Assembly (NCBI GenBank): GCA_964526915.1
Contig: CAZGMS010000216.1
Location: forward strand, 1 to 16,836
Length of the DNA: 16,836 nucleotides
Direction of reading: 5' to 3'
From: JAHJDR01 sp964526915
GTDB lineage: Bacteria > UBA10199 > JADGCS01
Shown here: piece by piece, positions 13,596 through 16,836 of the stretch
Layout of the letters: the number at the start of each line of letters is the position of its first letter
Position numbering within the stretch: position 1 is the stretch's first letter
Translations under genes and position numbers: made by a program
Notes under the pieces: model-generated
The model's input: only the letters and a program-made list of their open reading frames with translations
Told to the model about the DNA's origin: nothing
Database searches by the model: none

Positions 13596-14777
13596 ATGGA
13601 CCCAAGAAAAAATCCCTATGCGCCGGGTGCAGGCACAGTACCCCCCGAGCTTGCCGGGCGAGATGATATCATCGAAAAGGCATCCATTGCTCTGGATCGG
13701 TGTCGAAACGGACTTTCTGCCCGAGGACTGTGTTTTGTCGGATTGCGCGGTGTGGGAAAAACAGTGTTGCTCACACGCATTTCACAGGAAGCAGAGGCGG
13801 CTGGTTTTGTGATCGTTTCCATCGAAACACCAGAAAAGCGTTCATTGCCCGCATTGTTGGTACCTGCCATGCGGTCGGCCTTACTCAAATTAGACAGGAT
13901 TGCGGCGGCAGGTCATTTGGGAAAACGCGTGTTGCGCGTGCTGGGCGGATTTATTGGTGCGATGAAACTCAAATATGAAGACATTGAATTTGGTGTGGAT
14001 TTGGGAAAGGAAACCGGCGTTGCCGATTCTGGTGATCTCGAACATGATTTATCGGATCTCCTGGTTGAAATAGGCAAGGCGGCAAAAGAGAAGCAAACGG
14101 CCTTGGTCCTGTTCATCGACGAAATTCAATACATCAAAGAAAATCAGTTTGCGGCTCTCATCATGGCCATGCATAAGTGCGCACAATATCAATTGCCGGT
14201 GATTCTGATGGGGGCAGGTTTGCCTCAGTTGGTGGGTCAGGCGGGACGCGCGAAATCATACGCTGAAAGATTGTTTGAATATCCTCAAATTGGGCCGTTA
14301 AATTCCACTGCGGCAAGGGCCGCGCTGGAAACGCCTGCGGCAAAACTTGATGTGGTCTTTGACAAAGAGGCTTTGGACGAAATTTTGGCACAAACACAAT
14401 GCTACCCCTATTTTTTGCAGGAGTGGGGAAAACACAGTTGGCAATGTGCCCTTGAATCCCCGATTAGCGTCAATGCTGTGAACAACGCCACCAGCTTGGC
14501 CATTACGGAACTCGATGCCAGTTTTTTTCGTGTGCGTTTCGATCGTTTGACACCGGGAGAAAAAAAATATCTTCGCGCCATGGCCGAACTGGGGACCGGT
14601 CCTCACAGATCGGGAGATATCGCGACACTGCTAAAAAAGGATGTGCAAACGGTCGCCCCAACGCGAGCCGCCCTTATTGGCAAGGGAATGATCTATAGTC
14701 CATCGCATGGTGATACCAGTTTTACCGTACCGTTGTTTGATGGTTATTTAAAGCGAGTCATGCCGGAGTTGGCCTGA
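13596..14777 (+). CDS. AAA/ORC-type ATPase with C-terminal winged helix
   Basis: Starting at ATG 13596 gives 393 residues beginning MDPRKNPYAPGAG; an in-frame ATG at 13578 would add six, and neither has a clear ribosome site. Near residue 20 is PPELAGRD, typical of Orc1/Cdc6-like and archaeal-type ATPases. Walker A is GLRGVGKT (about 49-56). Walker B is VLFIDEIQYI with Asp/Glu at about 175-176. A sensor-like VILMGAGLPQL and AKSYAERLFEYPQI follow. CYPYFLQEWG (269-278) marks the lid region. A winged-helix domain spans about 318-393 (LTPGEKKYLRAM, then GDIATLLKKDVQTVAPTRAAL). It should bind and hydrolyse ATP and probably touches DNA or a partner protein. It is divergent from paralog A, and its stop is 5 bases from the stop of convergent paralog B, so it is enclosed by the pair. 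Confidence 0.9.
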   Translation: MDPRKNPYAPGAGTVPPELAGRDDIIEKASIALDRCRNGLSARGLCFVGLRGVGKTVLLTRISQEAEAAGFVIVSIETPEKRSLPALLVPAMRSALLKLDRIAAAGHLGKRVLRVLGGFIGAMKLKYEDIEFGVDLGKETGVADSGDLEHDLSDLLVEIGKAAKEKQTALVLFIDEIQYIKENQFAALIMAMHKCAQYQLPVILMGAGLPQLVGQAGRAKSYAERLFEYPQIGPLNSTAARAALETPAAKLDVVFDKEALDEILAQTQCYPYFLQEWGKHSWQCALESPISVNAVNNATSLAITELDASFFRVRFDRLTPGEKKYLRAMAELGTGPHRSGDIATLLKKDVQTVAPTRAALIGKGMIYSPSHGDTSFTVPLFDGYLKRVMPELA

Positions 14778-14782
14778 TTTTT

Positions 14783-16639
14783 TCAGTGTGCATTCTCGCT
14801 GGCAAAGCCCCTGATGCGGGCAAACAATGCCTTCATAAAATCGATGGCGGTCTGATTATCAAAACCATCATTTGGAAAAAATGAAATGTTGTATGTGTGA
14901 ATGGGGAACGATGGATCTCCAATTTGACTTTGTTTCTCAAGCAATACCCCGCCTAACCCGTTTTTCTCTGCACGATAAACTTCTTCGAGTGACATACCAC
15001 TAAAAGCGCCACCAATTTCACCTCTTTCAAATGTGACCCCCAGCAGCTGCCCAATAAACGAAAGCAGAGGTATAATAGTCGCAGTGTTGTGTTTTGAGGG
15101 AGCAATACTGAGTGATATTTTCCAATTCTGAACACTACCACCCGTGTTGATCGTGATCGCTACCGGGACTTGCTGGACTGATGGTCCGTTCAAAAAAAGA
15201 TGAAACCTCTGATGTCGCTCATCCTCGGCAAAGATGCCACCAATATCGGTTCCAGATTCGATCGGTAGTGCCTCTTCTCTGATCAAAATGGTTTGATCTA
15301 CGTTTGGTCGCATTTCTTCATCATCATCAAAATCTGGCTGAAAATTGGTAACATCAACATCAAGCAACCTTCCTGTAATCAGGCGCGAGAAGACTTGATC
15401 ATATGCCTGCATTGCGGGCCCGTTATCAAAAGGTACAGCTGAAACCACATCAAGCATGTAGTCTCCAGGCCTTCTACTTGCTTGCCGCCAGGATGAACAG
15501 AAAATGGCTCCACTGGCCAAATGCGCAGAAAACTGTTCCTGCCCTTCAGCTTTTGTGAACTGTGCACCCAAGAGCCTCGCTCCCACAAAGGCCAGCTGTT
15601 CTTCAATCGTGGCCTGTCCCTGTATCATTTTCACTGACAACGAACGAAAGGTGGGATGCAGCAGTCCACGGTACCACCAAGTTGGAGATCGAGTGGCTGT
15701 GATTGCCAGTTGCTGACTGTCAGATAATTCAAAAGTGCGCGTTACTGCACGAGCTGAATCTGGTATAGGATTGTGGTCAGCTAAAAAACGATAGAGATAT
15801 TCCGATAGCCAACCTTCATTTCGATCACCGTCGTCTTGCAGGAGCAAATGCGAACGATGATTTTGCGTCACTCCGTTATCTGCGGTTGGTTTGAAGGTGA
15901 TGATTGTGCCGTAAGCATCAAATGAGGTTTTTGCGATAACGTTGATTATTGGTCTATCATCCTCATCTGATTTATTTCTGCGTGATACAGAGATGACTCT
16001 TCGTTGCGTGCCTGTCCGCAGATCATAGTCAATAAGAATGTCATCAACCGGAATATACAGAGCGCTTGTTAAATTCAGATAATCCAAAATGGATGACAAG
16101 ACTGGCAAACCATAACTGTAATAAGCTGTGACGATAATTTCTGGCTTGCCCAGGCCCAAAAAGCCTCTGCGGAATTCAACACCAAGCCCTGCGTGTTTGG
16201 CAATATTTTGCAACGCCTCGTAGAGGAAAAAAAACAAGCGGGATTTGCCGGGGTAGCGTTCGAGATATTCTGGCGCAGGCGCGGTGGTAGTCATTGCTGA
16301 TTCTACCTCAGGGGCTGATAATTGTTGTGCCGTAGCCATTGCCCTTTGAAGCGTCGCATGTTTCACCGCGATTTCGGGACTGTGGTCAGGGTATTTAATG
16401 ACAGCACTTTCTAAAAAAGAAGCCGCAGAACGGCATTCATCGATGGCCCACGCCCTTTGGGCTTCTTGAAGTGAGGGGGGTGTTTTTAACTGTGTTGACC
16501 CCTGGAAAGTGTTTTGCCCAAGCCAGACTAGAGCGCTGTCAAGATCAGCCAGAGCCGTGGCGGAAGGGATGGTTGGTAAAGACGGCATGGAACCAACTGA
16601 TCGTAAACCATAACTTAACGAAATGGGGTTTCTCATCAT
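14783..16639 (-). CDS. Large protein of unknown function, paralog B
   Basis: Start set at ATG 16639 because GGAGGG lies four bases upstream (seven from the second ATG); the in-frame TTG at 16651 overlaps that site. The 618-residue product aligns with paralog A in the same order: 129-170 (YPGKSRLFFFLYEAL...RGFLGLGKPEIIV); 206-220 (DLRTGTQRRVISVSR); 412-423 (AYDQVFSRLITG); 448-536 (DQTILIREEALP, QRFHLFLNG, WKISLSIAP); and 597-613 (TAIDFMKALFARIRGFA). The N-terminal 125 residues differ more and hold a Thr/Ala/Pro linker at about 113-124. No catalytic motif, signal or membrane helix is recognisable. The best-conserved part is the C-terminal tail, also at DNA level. A 23-bp palindrome identical to the one before paralog A lies about 99 bases upstream. 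Confidence 0.8.
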   Translation of the reverse strand: MMRNPISLSYGLRSVGSMPSLPTIPSATALADLDSALVWLGQNTFQGSTQLKTPPSLQEAQRAWAIDECRSAASFLESAVIKYPDHSPEIAVKHATLQRAMATAQQLSAPEVESAMTTTAPAPEYLERYPGKSRLFFFLYEALQNIAKHAGLGVEFRRGFLGLGKPEIIVTAYYSYGLPVLSSILDYLNLTSALYIPVDDILIDYDLRTGTQRRVISVSRRNKSDEDDRPIINVIAKTSFDAYGTIITFKPTADNGVTQNHRSHLLLQDDGDRNEGWLSEYLYRFLADHNPIPDSARAVTRTFELSDSQQLAITATRSPTWWYRGLLHPTFRSLSVKMIQGQATIEEQLAFVGARLLGAQFTKAEGQEQFSAHLASGAIFCSSWRQASRRPGDYMLDVVSAVPFDNGPAMQAYDQVFSRLITGRLLDVDVTNFQPDFDDDEEMRPNVDQTILIREEALPIESGTDIGGIFAEDERHQRFHLFLNGPSVQQVPVAITINTGGSVQNWKISLSIAPSKHNTATIIPLLSFIGQLLGVTFERGEIGGAFSGMSLEEVYRAEKNGLGGVLLEKQSQIGDPSFPIHTYNISFFPNDGFDNQTAIDFMKALFARIRGFASENAH

Positions 16640-16737
16640 GGTGCCCTCCAATCAAGTGACTGCGTGTTTTGCAGCACGATGATTTATCGTCGCTATGTCA
16701 CATCTGTTGCGTAAAAACACGATGCCGCACAAAATAT

Positions 16738-16760
16738 CGTGTCCCAGCGGACACGGTATT
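16738..16760. repeat. Palindromic repeat upstream of paralog B, copy 2
   Basis: Identical over 23 bases to 13424-13446 and in the same orientation. Stem CGTGTCC/GGACACG around CAGC, with a flanking T-G wobble where copy 1 has C-G. On the - strand it is followed by ATATTTT, so here it could also help end transcription from a gene to the right. The two copies are 3,314 bases apart and enclose the ATPase and paralog B. Confidence 0.75.
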
Positions 16761-16767
16761 GTGATGA

Positions 16768-16836
16768 TTAAATCAACCTGATTTTTTTGCCGATGACTTC
16801 AATGATCAGACAGTTATTGGAAAATGAAAATTCGAA
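16768..16836 (-). CDS. Possible 3' end of a further - strand gene
   Basis: On the - strand one frame is open from the window edge for 22 codons and ends in TAA at 16768, giving a tail ending in NNCLIIEVIGKKIRLI, which looks like a genuine beta-strand C-terminus. The two other - strand frames close within about 40 bases of the edge. A competing reading is a + strand gene starting at ATG 16793 or 16802, but neither has a ribosome site. Too short to name. Confidence 0.35.
   Translation of the reverse strand, partial: FEFSFSNNCLIIEVIGKKIRLI

Noticed and set aside
1..16836. tRNA, rRNA or complete insertion sequence
   Set aside because: No cloverleaf with a TTCGA-type arm, no rRNA signature and no transposase-like protein was seen on either strand.

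Overview
The window looks like a piece of chromosome from an uncultivated Gram-negative bacterium. Shine-Dalgarno sites are clear at several genes, an exported protein has a signal peptide that could be a lipoprotein signal, and a bacterial CsoR/copper operator is present. GC is moderate. Many predicted proteins belong to no family I recognise. A deltaproteobacteria-like lineage would fit, but I cannot prove it from the sequence. I see no rRNA, tRNA, CRISPR array or transposase gene.

Left part (1-6253). A partial helical (TPR-like) protein is followed 20 bases later by an EF-hand plus HEAT-repeat protein. On the opposite strand lies a two-gene copper unit: the repressor CsoR and a 42-residue exported cysteine-rich peptide resembling a miniature metallothionein. 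A textbook promoter with the CsoR operator inside its spacer drives it. Next come a radical SAM protein and two unrecognised proteins. The smaller of these (beta-rich) is bracketed by two nested sets of perfect 13-bp inverted repeats.

Middle (6254-9483). A 186-bp nested palindrome (MITE/REPIN-like) lies just upstream of the 322-residue protein. It is followed on the + strand by a long rod-like RNA leader whose closing stem competes with an intrinsic terminator. The terminator U-tract abuts the ribosome site of a 51-codon ORF. Then come an ArsR-family regulator with two cysteines, a cysteine desulfurase, a DsrE-like small protein with a CxxC motif, and a transporter of the EamA family that stops after about seven of ten expected membrane helices. 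Together these suggest a regulated sulfur (persulfide) mobilisation operon.

Right part (9484-16836). A secreted protein with a calcium-binding Asp-rich loop is followed by the most unusual arrangement in the window. Two large paralogous proteins of unknown function (614 and 618 residues, both - strand) flank an AAA/ORC-type ATPase on the + strand. An identical 23-bp palindromic repeat lies about 100-130 bp upstream of each paralog. Short REP-like repeats flank the first paralog, and helically phased repeats precede the ATPase. The window closes with what may be the tail of another - strand gene.
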